Assembly: GCA_034190875.2 (NCBI GenBank)
Contig: CM067344.1
Location: forward strand, 20,057,773-20,121,772
DNA length: 64,000 bases
Reading direction: 5' to 3'
Source: Urechis unicinctus
Lineage: Eukaryota > Annelida > Polychaeta > Xenopneusta > Urechidae
The position numbers and the translations under genes were made by a program. Positions 38,658 through 51,210 of the stretch are shown here, in pieces (the first letter of the stretch is position 1; each line of letters starts with the position of its first letter). A model generated the notes under the pieces. That model was given only the letters and a program-made list of their open reading frames with translations. It was not told the origin of the DNA and ran no database searches.

Positions 38658-40215
38658 TAATATTGTTCGTCGTTATTATATAACCAATGCGCTTAATATA
38701 ATTTAGTTGTTAACTATTCTTTGTATACTCAATCGAGGAAGTAGTTGCGAGAACGTAATTATTTTACTCTGAGCACTGATGGACCCGAACAAGCGCAGTA
38801 CAGAAATTCAACGCTCCCCGAAAATCAATGGTTGATTATTCACCAAAATGATTTACTGGTATTGCGTAGATCTGATGAACATTGATCAATTTAAGTCACG
38901 GCGTTACATGATACTTTTCAGTGATCTCGTCTTCATGCATTTTTGATGCATACACGTACATAATGTCTATATATAACCTTTGTTATGTGGACAATTAACG
39001 CACCCATACTACACTTTCGCCATGTTGCATCATACGCCTGGACTTCATTCCAATCTTCTATCTGCTCGTGTCAAGTGACGATTACAGGTCCACAGATCTA
39101 CCCTCAGACAATAAATGCTGACCTCACCGTCACCTGGTTCTCATTGTCATTTTACAGATTCTGCTCATACCCCTTAAGGGAACATCACCACTCTTATTGG
39201 TGTCATTTGTCTATACTATCTGACCAAGCGTTGTGAGGATTTGTGTCATTATCTGGTTGTTACAGCCATGAGGTATGTAATCATGCCTAATTACGATAAC
39301 ATTGTGCCCTTTTCCTATGCCTAGCAAGAGGTGATGGCATGCTACTTTCCCTATATTGCTGTCGATCGCTCTCATAACAATAAGGCTCTCGTACATGAGG
39401 AGAATTCTGCCTCTCAACAATACCGAACTTAATATGCTGTCTTGCATGATATTTGAGACAATATTCCACCAAGGATCAGGGAGGCAGCAGAAACAGGTCG
39501 GTCATCTTACACAACTGGACAATCGCACTTTTCCAATGTAAGGGAAAAAATTTAATTATATTTCTGGTATACTGTAATGGATTACTGAAAGATCCTATAA
39601 TTAGGACAAGTAAGTGTGCGATTATGAAGGGTAATCCCGAATCAGTGTTTTCAATAGAATAAACTACTAAATCTTGTCATCTCCGTCAGCATCATGTAGA
39701 ACTCCTGAAACCAACCAAGCTTACAGCTATTCAGGTTATATGCTATAACATGTGATATGCGGACAACATAAAGTATGGTTACTTCAATCAAGCTTCGTTG
39801 TGATTGTAGAATAAATGTCGCGCTATATTCCGGATTCCGTCGTTGAACGACGAATGGTTTAGTGTGAACAAGACGTTATTGACCACCAAAAATACTTATC
39901 GCAATGAATAATGTCCCGGAGAAAAGACATAGATTGCGCATTAGAGCCAGGAGAGGGTGCCTCGGTGGCACTGAGCCACTGTATACTTGTACGCTGTATA
40001 CGGTGAAATCCTGGTATTAACGCGCCATAAATTACCTTCAATTCCGCTATAACGCGATGAGGAATTGGACCCTTTTTGTTTGCAACAAAATATCAAGCTC
40101 AAGTCCCACGATTTAATGCGATCTCTTCTTTATTTAATGTTTCACAGCGATTGCGTTTTATATGGTTTTACTTTGTAAGAGCTAGCCGATCAGTTTTTGG
40201 CAACCGACCGACTAT

Positions 40216-40273
40216 GCTGATGACGATGATGACGATGATGATGATGATGATGATGGACGACGACGACGAGGAA

Positions 40274-40350
<77 letters not shown>
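40216..40350. repeat. GAT trinucleotide tract, copy 2
   Basis: Counterpart of 18,256-18,436, shorter and lacking the downstream flank duplication. Confidence 0.95.
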
Positions 40351-40351
<1 letters not shown>

Positions 40352-40839
40352 TAGCAGATAATGAATCCGAAGAATGGAATGGCCTCGAAACGGCGGCGCT
40401 ATGCTCAATAACGCCGAATGACTAAAGCCGGAACACATGTCGTCCTGACAATACTCTCTATGAGACAATACTATTGACACCCAGCTAAGGCTTGGAGTGG
40501 TTTGTTATTGTAAAGCACACGCCATGTGAACATCAGCAGCTGCGGTTATTGTATAAATGCACATCAAATTGATCCTGCTACAGGGCAATCGCGCATGTTT
40601 TCTTTCCATCGGCATTCTCGATTATTTCTTCTTCATCATAGTAGCTTAGTGAGCTTGGGAGTATCGGGGACAAAAATAACCCGATCCCGCGCCCACGCAC
40701 CCTAAGCCACATTGTAATGGCATTTGTTTGTAACAATGAATGCCAGTTTATCAATTGCAACAACATGAGCCTGGTTGGTTCCGTCACACTCCTCAATCTG
40801 GGACTTACGTAAGCAATTGATGACTCAAGGTAGGGTTGC

Positions 40840-41119
40840 GGGAAGATCTAAAGCAGAGGCGATATACATCATGGGAAGATCTAAAGCAGGGGCGATATAC
40901 ACCATGGGAAGATCTAAAGCATGGGCGATATACATCATGGGAAGATCTAAAGCACGGGCGTTCTGCACCATGGGAACTGCTAAAGCACAGGCGTTATACA
41001 TCATGGGAAGATCTAAATCACGGGCGATCTGCACCATGGGTAGAGCTAAAGCACGGGCTATCTGCACCATGGGAAGAGCTAAAGCACGGGCGATCCACAC
41101 CATTGGAAAATCTAAACTA
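40840..41119. repeat. 33-bp minisatellite, 8.5 units
   Basis: Eight units of exactly 33 bp (40,840 to 41,103) followed by the same diverged unit as in copy 1. The plus strand is open for 124 codons (40,775-41,149) and encodes an 11-residue repeat beginning GRSKA; the minus strand is also open. Frame conservation follows trivially from the unit length, so I do not call it a gene, although every unit being free of indels is worth checking. Confidence 0.92.
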
Positions 41120-43974
41120 CGAGGATATTTAAATCACGTGTTGATGTAATTCTTGGGAAGACAAATTTTATGGCAAACAAATTGAACGCGAAATTCAATC
41201 CCGCAAAGTGAGGTTGTCAAATAAAACGTCCAAATGACACATAAGACTGTCTGATGACTGTGGGTCCACCATAAAGTTTGGATTTTGCGATTAAGGTAGA
41301 TATGATATTAACATAATATTTTGCCTTATTGTAAATGCTAACTACAATATTTAATATAAGCAGCTGCTGTAAAGAGATGGATTGAATTATTACTATCCGG
41401 TATCCCATTAGTAGACTATTCAGGTGACCCTTATTTATACGATCTTTCGTGTCAGCGCTATTGACATGGTTCACGGGATGACCTTGTCAGATAGAAGCTG
41501 CAAATATGAGAGTGCTGATGATAAAGATAATGATGATAATGATGATGATGACGACGATAGAAAATGCGGATGGTCTAAGATTGCTTGTAGACTGATAACA
41601 AATAACAGATTGAACGATCTTGAAAAAAATTATCGAAGTAACTAGAAGAAACGCCGTGTTATTCTTTTTAAATATTTTCAAAATCTCTCAACACCGAATG
41701 ATATAAATATTTAGTTGTGAACTAGGTACTATCTAATCCAGAAAACTCCTATATTAGCAGAAAACACCAAGCTCATAAGCAATGCAAGTGTCAGCATGTT
41801 CATACATATATCTTTCCGGCTTTCCGGTAATGCAAGGCCATTCATGGACACAATTTGTAGGGAATTTGTATTGTGTTTATGCTAATGAATAGACCAGCAA
41901 CACATCTAGCAGAAAGCTTTATAAGATTAATAGCATTTAATCTTATTTGACACTTGGATGATGACGACGATGATAATGACGAGCAAAATGAAAATTACAC
42001 ATCAGTTTCGTTTGTTTGGTAGTGGGTGATGCTGTGCTGGACTACAATTCTATAATATACGACATTATATCTCGAGAGGCCTGTTTCAGGTTATTGTATA
42101 ACTAAATGACGTCTTTTAAATGCCGTCTGTTGAATCTAGTACACAGTTCATAATGTATGCCGACGTGTTTTACGACGAAATGTTCATTTCTTAAGATGTT
42201 TGCCATTTTCTTGTAATTTTTATGGCATCTGACATCTGTGTCAGCAGAGGAGATAAATCATGACAATCATGTGATAGAGACATTCAGTTTTCATAGAAAT
42301 GCGATTCTCTACAAAGTTGATCCGTCGAGGATAAATTCAACTACCAACTGTGTCGATTACTCGAAGTAAGACCCGCTCTCGTTGACAGGGGATTGTCAGA
42401 GGGCATATCAAGTTTGAGTTATAGGACAACGGAAACATGACACGCTACTTCTACAAAGTTGTTCAGCAGCATTATAATGCTTCTAATACCACAATAATAA
42501 ATCCATGTCCTATCTAAGTCATAGAATAGAGTAGAAGCCGTGAATAAAGTTCGGACCATTTTGTTTAGATTGATCTTCACACATATATCGGTCCTCGTGA
42601 GTAAAGTACTGAACAGTATATTTGCAAGAGCAATAGATTTGTTTGTCGCAAGCCATATAGCGGGAACCTGGTAAATGTGACGGAACTATGTTACTAGTCA
42701 ACATTTTATCCGGCCTAAATATTGGGTGCTACGTAATGTACTTCTGTCAGTCGAACGAATTTCCTAATGCTACCATTAAGATACCAGCAATAATGGGATT
42801 AGAATATAAATACACACGCGCTGGTCGATTGAACCTGTAAGGCTGCGGATTAGCATAATGCACACACGGTCTGCTGCTAGCGGCTCCTAGAACCTTCCGC
42901 AATAGGTGACATTCCGATGTTAATGGTAACTGTTTAATCGGAATAAAAAGTAATGATAAACACGAATTTGCAATGACAAAGAAACAATTCCATTACACTG
43001 TCACCCAATGTGTGGACAGTATTCGAATGTCTGCTGAACACGTCTCTTTGCTTTACTTACATAATCTCGATCAGTATAACAGTTTTTGAAAGTAGCAGGG
43101 GTTGTATAGTGTGAAGGAACCAACTTCTCCGAATTTATTCCAGATATGTTCTGCAATCAGTCACGCACAGCTATTCGCCATGCCAAACTCAGATGAACCA
43201 TAGCTCCCCAATATCCTAATGCATCAATAGTGCAAATCGAGGGAGATAACAGTATGCATTAACACACAAAAGCACTCGATGTTGCGATGTGATTTGCACA
43301 CAGTAAGCTTAATAATTTGATCTATGTACACATTATTAGCTTCATGATTCGCTCTATGTACACATAATTAGTCATTCGGTATCTCTATTATTGCAATAAC
43401 GAAAGTAGTTTGATTCTCAATATGTGTAATAATATAAAGAGATGGGAAAACATATAGTGCGGATTTGTTAATGGAAATACAAGATAATAGAGACAAATTA
43501 CTTCCCATGAGATTCTATTTACGCTATCACCAAGAATAAATCTATATATAGTCATGACATCCCATATATGATGCATGATAACTCATATGGTAGGCTTGGC
43601 TCGTGATTAACAATTGACATAGATTAGGCAGCCAGTTGATTAAATATAATGCCATCAATGATACTATGCATGTTGTTTATGCGACGTACAAACGACATTT
43701 CCACCAAAATTGCTTCAGAACAATTCCCACCTTGTTGATATAAGATTTAGGACTATATTTGTTAACAGCTAAGTAAAATCTTTGCGGCAGAAAGTAATTC
43801 CATCGAATACGTCATTTGGGAATAGCTCCACATTATAGGCAAGATCGTAAGCCAAATATGCAAGCTAAGCATAATACGCCTCACTGGATGGATATTTGCT
43901 GCAGTTGCTAACCATATTGCGTACAGATATTGAAATATTATCAATTTAATGCCCCGGTCGTTCGTTGTTATCTT

Positions 43975-44302
43975 ACCACAACGCCATGGCGTAGTGGTAA
44001 ACCTTTTGACACACAGGTTGTGGGTTCGATACCAAGGTGTGAAAACCTGACTGTTTTCTTGTGAGTCGGATGATCAAGTTAACTGGCGGCGCCGTCTGTG
44101 AAAGCCCGTGCTGGACCTTCGTCATAGCAGCGTGGGTTCCGAAGCCTTGTCTGTGTAATGGGCATGTGCCAAGTGGGCGCTGGTACTTATGGGAACTGTC
44201 CAAGCATCACAATCATCCTCATCCATCACCGTCGCGATATCACCTCGTTGTTGAAAGTGACGATAAGTTCCAATGTTACCATTACCATGGCACGACACAT
44301 CA
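43975..44302 (+). mobile_element. tRNA-derived SINE, copy 3
   Basis: Nearly identical to the element at 868, with intact A box (43,987-43,997) and B box (44,023-44,033) and the same body deletion. It was inherited through duplication of the unit and not by a new insertion, since the flanks match as well. Confidence 0.75.
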
Positions 44303-46053
44303 TCGCAGTGTACATTTATGCAGGGAAATCTGTCCCTTCAACTGACTCAACAACAACGAATTTTGTGATCGGTGTCTGGCGTAGCTTGGCAGGTAATGCT
44401 TTATGGATGACGGGAAGCGGTCATGGTATGCAGATCATACGCTGCATGAGGTTTAATGTGCAGTAAGTAAAACAGAGTAGGGAAGAATATATGTCCTAGA
44501 TAGAAACAGAGCACTGGGTAAACCGCTTACTAAGATATACGATTCAAATTGGGATAACTACCAGAATGATAGCGGTATAAGCCATCATGTTGACATTTTA
44601 TATGCTTTTGCAATATTAATGCCTATGATGTACAATATATATCAATAACTTCGCAAAACCTTGATAGTTCAAACGTCGTGACGAATGGCAATAACGCGTC
44701 ATTTGCAGTCTCTGTGGTGGTTCTCCATTCATAATAACTCTTTTGATCGCTGCTTTTTGGGGGAACATGTTTTCTAAACGCGTTGTCACATAACAGGGCG
44801 ACAAATATGCGGCAGTCAACTTAATCTGCATATTAGGTATAGTTACATTTTGACTTGTTTTTTTCTTCAGATTACTATCAACCGCCCCCCACGATTACAA
44901 AGAGAAAATATATGCTGTGCAAAATTGTTTGCTCAACCGAATGATCGAAATATACGCCGCTGCATTCAAATACCCAGGAATTCAAAAATACATTATACAT
45001 TGCGTCAGTATATGTTTCAATAGGCATCGCAATAAAACCTGTACAAAGAGCTCTGGTTTCGCAGATCATCATTAACCTCCCAAACTCAAACCAACCATAA
45101 GATTCAGAGGACGATTTGCCCTTCATAATTTCACCAATCGTTCGCAAGGATGATCAATAGCTGACCTCATCAACCTGCAAACTAGCAATGGCTTTGAGGT
45201 TTGACATTGCTGTCAATAATTTTTACGAGTATATAATATTACATTATGAACATTTCCCTAAAGTTAACTACGGCTAGCTCGTTGTTCATAGTGGGTTATA
45301 GTCAACGCGTTTTAACGCAGGGCAGTGAAGAGCTCGCCTACATGTCCGGGGATGTGTTGGAGATAACTGGGCCTTGGGGTGAACGTGAATTGACATAGCC
45401 TTTCTAGCTCAAATCACAACATGGATACTACCAAACTCAATAGTGGACGATTCAACCAAAGCGTCATCAATGTGATGTAGCATAAGTGAAAAGAAGGCAA
45501 TCATTGAGCAATTAAACATATACAACTGTGGATATACGTGAACTATGCTGCAGCCTGGTGATACACTTGGGTGGTATAATGATTCTGTATCGACATCTGA
45601 CATATTTGTTCAGAAGGTTCATGGACATATTACTGTAATGGATTTATCGTTTACTTAATTGAATGTTCACACCGTGTTAGATGCACATTGTGTTGACTTT
45701 ATGAAGATGCTTTTAAATTTAAAAATGAGACCGTCGAAAATTATATAAGATTAGCCCAAAGATCAATGCTGCACTATCAAAATCAACTAATGTAATAAAA
45801 CATTGATGCAATCAACATTATCTGAAAAATCTGCTTCTGTATCTAGCACCGAGAGAGAGTTGCTTATCGATCGAATGCATACAGTATTAAATGCAATGGT
45901 CACAGTCAGTGTCTTCACCAGGCTGAAAGCATTTAATACGTAATATCCATATGTCTGTAGGTTGGTCCTCTTGTGATATACGCACCAATTTAAGTTATCA
46001 CTCAGAACGACGGGAAAACGCTTAGCGTGTCGCACCTTTTGTTTATGTAGGCA

Positions 46054-46245
46054 CTGCTGATGTTGATCACATCCATTCTGCTGATGTTGATCACATCCAT
46101 TCTGCTGATGTTGATCACATCCATTCTGCTGATGTTGATCACATCCATTCTGCTGATGTTGATCACATCCATTCTGCTGATGTTGACCACGTCCACACCG
46201 CTGAGGTTGGTCTCATTCACTCTGTTGATATTCTCCATATCGTCA
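46054..46245. repeat. 24-bp minisatellite, expanded in copy 3
   Basis: Eight units at exact 24-bp steps from 46,054 to 46,222. The first five are virtually identical, showing recent expansion; the last three are diverged as in the other copies. Because 24 is a multiple of three, both strands stay open across it, giving artefactual eight-residue peptide repeats. Confidence 0.9.
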
Positions 46246-47699
46246 CGGTTAATGTTTTATTGGCCTCGTTAGTGCTAATCAGTAGCATTTCCAGCGTCGG
46301 TGCCTGATTTTTGTGCTTCAAACAACCATTTAGGTTATCGTATGATAGTGTGTACCGCTCGTTAATGAAATACGTGAGTTCCTTTATGGTTCGTGTGTAC
46401 ATTCCACAGTGAATGACGCTGTTTTCAAAAATAAGAGTGTATTGGCTTGTGTGATGTATATCTACGTATATTCTACATCACGTCACTCATAACTGCAACC
46501 CCGTACAGCAATTGAATGAAATCAATCGCATTAATGTGTGAGATGTGACATAAGATCGGCTTGTTAGGGTACCGATGTTATTTTCTTGAAATGTGATCTT
46601 CAGCGCCCCCTGTGGTGCATTGAGAAAAAGTTCAATGTTGCCAGTTACTACTGCCGCTTATCTATCCATTGTATTGAACAGACCAGTAGGCTAAGACAAC
46701 GAAGTAAGCATTATCACTTGCCATATACAGCTTTTAGAGACCTTGAATGTGTGGTATCATTTTGACCAACGTTTGAATGGGAAAGGTGGGCTGTTTATCT
46801 TTATTCCTCCACGAATTATCAGATGAGATATTATCGTATGTAAATGAATGAATGTTTCCTCTGGTAGATTCGCTGTCTCATGCGGATTGGTTCTTGTCCA
46901 CCATTGTCTCGTTATTGTTAACGGCAGCAGCGAGTTGTATATCCTGTCTAATAGATTGCGCACTCGTTGGATAAGAAAACGAGCAACAGAACAGTCAACG
47001 AAGACGCTAATGATACGTTTACTGTCTAATGCTCCGTCAGGGTTAAGTCGGTTTACTCTACGCTGTCCATGGATAGTTTCCCAAACGAAATTCTTGCTCA
47101 TTTTCACTTAAAATGATTGCTTGTTGTGTACACAAAAAGTCCGACTAAGTGCAGTCATCTCAGCATACCGCAATGCTCTAAGTTTGCTTAATATGGCCGA
47201 ATCTGGATGCATATATTACGTTACTCGATGTCGCTTCACACTAAGATCTCATAGGGACACTCAACCAAGTGCATGTGCTAATTTTAATTACATGCTACAT
47301 GAAAAGTCGGATTCACAAGAATACTATAGATAGCTGAATAAGCTACAGTTGTAATCCATTACGTCGTGTTCTATCGAGGTTATCAGTAAAATTCGCTTTC
47401 TAGTTGCATCTATTGCTGAATCATTTGGTTTGCCTATTCTTCCTTGGATTATCATTTGTTCGCTATACAAAGACGAGTGAAAGGTAATGATGCCAATGTA
47501 ACATCGTTTTGATCAGAATCAATGGTGATGATTAATTGTCAGAGTCGTCTCACTTTTATACATGCATATTTGAAGGAGACGGTAACAAACAAATACAATA
47601 TATTGATAGAGAACTGTACTTTACGTCTAAGACTTCATATATTTGTTTCATTCAATATATTAGGTATTTAAAATCAATTGAATCAAATCATGGTTGATG

Positions 47700-48827
47700 A
47701 CATAAAAGGTTCAGCCTAAGTATTGCCAATAGAACTCCTGAAACCACTCAAGGTTGTGGTTTGACTTATTGCTATTACACGGAAAACACCGAGGTCGGGG
47801 GATTTATTGTATTCGGTGGAATGATCTTCAAATGGAGGCTCTATACACACAACATACTGGATTATCTTATTGCCTCTTCACGTTCCATGGAATGATGCTA
47901 TTGATATCCGACCAAATCATGAAATAGTTTGTGATTGTAAAGCATACCCAATGAGATGAGTAGCAGATCTAACAACACTGGTGTCTCTGTGTCTCACTGC
48001 TGGTCCTATAGAACGGACTTCCCAGCTCAACCAGATCATAATGTCCCAGCCACGTTAATAGGATGTCGCATTGGTGGCTCGGAACAGGACGAACCTAAAT
48101 CCTGAAAATCATCGATGGCATGAACTGTTTGATTTACTGTCCACGTTCAATTAAATGCCGAACCCTGTAAAATCCCAAGACATAAGCTTAAGCAATCGTG
48201 TCCAAATCTTTAGATTCATATATCTCTGTTGGCTTTTGTTTCTTTTAACCTTGACAGTAGTTTACGAATGGAGGAGTTAGAGAAAAACCTTTATGATTTG
48301 TTCTTGGCTGCTATGTTAACATTGTATTCTGAACAATCTTTTGCTGCCATCAAGGGTAAAATGAGCAATGATTATCACGTTTTTAGCGCAGTATGACTAT
48401 TTAGCAGTCGATTAATTGCAGACAGCCGAACCAGACATTTCATTTGCTGCCCCCTTAATACATTGTCGCGTTCTTAATCACCTGATAGGAATACACACAG
48501 GATGGGGTCGTTCTGACATATGGAGCAATGTATATGCATAGCGAAGTGATATATATTCAAATGACGTACTTTATTTGCCGGTCGCGGTTGTTTGACGGAA
48601 TCGTGACTCATGACTACATATGGGTGACAGCGTGATGCACGAGTCCTGAGAGATCCATCACGCCATTTCTATCCTCGAAGTTGTACATAGTGAACATTAT
48701 GCCATGATAGTCTGTGGTCTTACATGGCTGTATATGCATTGTAGTAAATGATTGATAACGCTATAGGAAACCAAAGAAATATCTGGAAGGACCTATATTA
48801 TACTATAATACATTCTTGTAGATGGCA

Positions 48828-48830
<3 letters not shown>
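47700..48830. repeat. Diverged array segment, left palindrome arm
   Basis: 47,730-47,780 resembles 11,270-11,320, and 48,500-48,800 resembles 12,795-13,100, so this is an old direct copy of unit positions roughly 11.3-13.1 kb. From about 47,800 to 48,800 it is also the left arm of an inverted repeat with 49,870-51,207. No gene is visible. Confidence 0.75.
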
Positions 48831-49058
<228 letters not shown>

Positions 49059-49059
49059 A

Positions 49060-49870
49060 ATTCTAGAACCTGCAGCAGCATCTTCTTGTCCATTGGATGC
49101 TAAATCTATATGCAAGTTGATTTTTATTGGATAGATTTGAGCCCTTAGTTGCCTTACCGGAAAAAATTCATTTGTACACTGACAAGATATTTTGTCTTTT
49201 GAAGTTGTAAATAATGGTAATTATTATTGCATGGCAGAACCGAATCATTTTGGTATTTTGGTGACTGTTTGCTGTATTTGGTCTCTAAGACATAACATGT
49301 TCCTGAACATAAAATGGCAAAACTTTGTGTACGTCAAGCAGACGACCACATTGAATCGCCATTTATACTGCTTCGCCTAATATATGTGAATGTTGGACAA
49401 AACTTTGCTGGACAACTCGCTAAACAGAAAGGCAAGCGATATGGAAAACATCAACCAGGCCTTGGCGGGTATTCTACGAGAATGTGCTAGGAATGTGGCA
49501 AGTGTTATTTTCTGAAACCAAAACCAGGACATATATTTGTGATATTACATTTTATGAGGAAGTTCCTGCGCGAATAATATTGAATTAACTTGATTATGGT
49601 GGCCATCAAAGCAAGTGTATTAAATGTTTATCCGCTTAGAAGATTTAAGATTTAAGTACACGAATGTTTAGTTGCACAGAATAATAGTAATGTTCTAGTT
49701 TTTTTCCATAAAGAATCAGGTAATTATTTGGTGTATATTTTTGATCGATCATGTGATTCAGTGACGCAATGAAGTAGGTTTATTCTGAAAATGTAATATG
49801 GTTATAATTCGTGACATGTTCGGCTATGAATGTTGTCTTCTCGTGTCATCTGCAATTGAAAGGGCTGTAT
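49060..49870. other. Palindrome loop, unrecognised
   Basis: About 800 bp between the CAT tract and the right arm. There is no clear match to the unit. A 62-codon frame at 49,192-49,380 has no recognised family and is not called. Confidence 0.5.
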
Positions 49871-51207
49871 CAAAGAATTGTATATGTCCTTCCAGACATT
49901 TCGTTGGTTTCCTATAGTGTTACCAATCATTTGCTACAATGCATATACTGCCATGTAAGACTGCTATAACAGAGGACCGTACCCTTAACAGCGGGTGGTA
50001 CTCAAAGGATATGTAACCGTCAATGAAACAATATTTCAATGCCGCATTTCAAATTAAGAGCACCTATTAAGGACATTTATACGGTTGCCATTATGGAAAT
50101 AGATCTTAATAGCAATAAACTTTCACCAAACCTAAATTTTGTTATAAATCAGATGCCTCTTTATCATATACATTTCCTAATGGCTGAGACCTAGACTTCA
50201 ATAACTATGCTGCATTTGACCACAGCTTACTACAAGGCCATCAAAGACCCATCATGTCTGACAACTCGGCAGACATGAATAGTTTTAAATGAATCTTTTT
50301 GGCATAGGTATGGTCATTCTAATGCGGCCCTACCAATCTAGGCGACATTCACATCAAACCCCACCATATATTTAGACGCTGTGTATATTCAACGACCATT
50401 GGGAAGAGTTATGCAACCACATTCGTTCATTCCGCAGAAACAGATTGTCTACAGATGTGATCGACATTCATAAAACATTTACTGTGTGTATTCCTATCAG
50501 GTGATTAAAAACGCGACAATGTATTAAAGGGGCAGCAAATGAAATGTCTGGCTCGGCTGTCTGCAGTTAATCGACTGCTAAATACTGGAAGTCACGCTGC
50601 GCGTAACACGGGATAACCATTGCTCATTTGACCCTTAATGGCAGCAAAAGATTGCTCATAGTACAATGTTAACCTAGAAGCCAAGAACAAACCATTAAGC
50701 GTTCTCTCTAACTCCCACATTCGTAAATCTGTCAAGTTTAATAGAAATAAAAAGCCAACAGAGTTCTATGAATGTAAAGATTTGGACACGATTGCTTAAG
50801 CTTATGTCTTGGGATTTTACAGGGTTCGGCAATTATTCGGACATTGACAGTAAATCAAACAGTTCATGCCATCGATGAGTTTCAGGATTTAGGTTCGTCC
50901 TGTTCCGCCACCAATGCGACATCCTGTTAATTAGCTGTTAACGTGACTGGGACATTATGATCCAGTTGAGCTGGGAGTTCCAATCTACAGGACCAATAGT
51001 GAGACACAGAGACACCAGTGTTGTTAGATCTGCTACTAATCACATTGGATATGCTTTACAATCACAAACCATTTCATGATTTGGTCGGATGTCAATAGCA
51101 TCGCACAATGGAACGTGAAGACGACCTGTAAGAGGCAATAAGTTAATCCAGAATGTTGTGAGTATAGAGCCTCTATTTGAAGGTCATTCCACCGAAAGCA
51201 ATAAGTC
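49870..51207. repeat. Right palindrome arm, inverted array segment
   Basis: In reverse complement, 50,482-51,207 matches 47,800-48,500 (perhaps 85%), 49,875-49,960 matches 48,717-48,800, and 50,170-50,480 matches unit positions 12,265-12,535, which the left arm lacks. The whole stretch is thus an inverted copy of unit positions about 11.3-13.1 kb. Confidence 0.85.
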
Positions 51208-51210
51208 TGC

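Larger units (their letters stand above)
21570..43106. repeat. 21.5-kb macrosatellite unit, copy 2
   Basis: This is the second full head-to-tail unit, 21,537 bp against 21,569 bp for copy 1. Colinearity is clear throughout but is interrupted by copy-2-only blocks (23,000-23,981; about 24,425-24,690; about 28,132-28,590; 35,096-35,733), an internal 1.3-kb tandem duplication (30,502-33,092) and loss of copy 1's 7.3-8.9 kb block, replaced by an AT tract. I see no gene. Differences are spread through the unit, so it is not simply a duplicated read or haplotig, though assembly error in a repeat this long cannot be excluded by reading. Confidence 0.93.
43107..47080. repeat. 21.5-kb macrosatellite unit, copy 3, incomplete
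   Basis: The third copy of the unit start. Up to about 45,700 it is very close to copy 1, including shared SINE features. From about 46,030 it diverges: the 24-bp minisatellite is expanded, several short deletions appear, and similarity to 3,740-3,880 can still be followed at 46,960-47,080 (the phrase encoding the conserved 'actcgtttgataag' region) before fading. This marks the end of the young array. No gene is supported. Confidence 0.88.

Noticed and set aside
46002..46272. Eight-residue peptide repeats on both strands
   Set aside because: Trivial result of a 24-bp tandem repeat; the neighbouring copies do not keep a longer frame.
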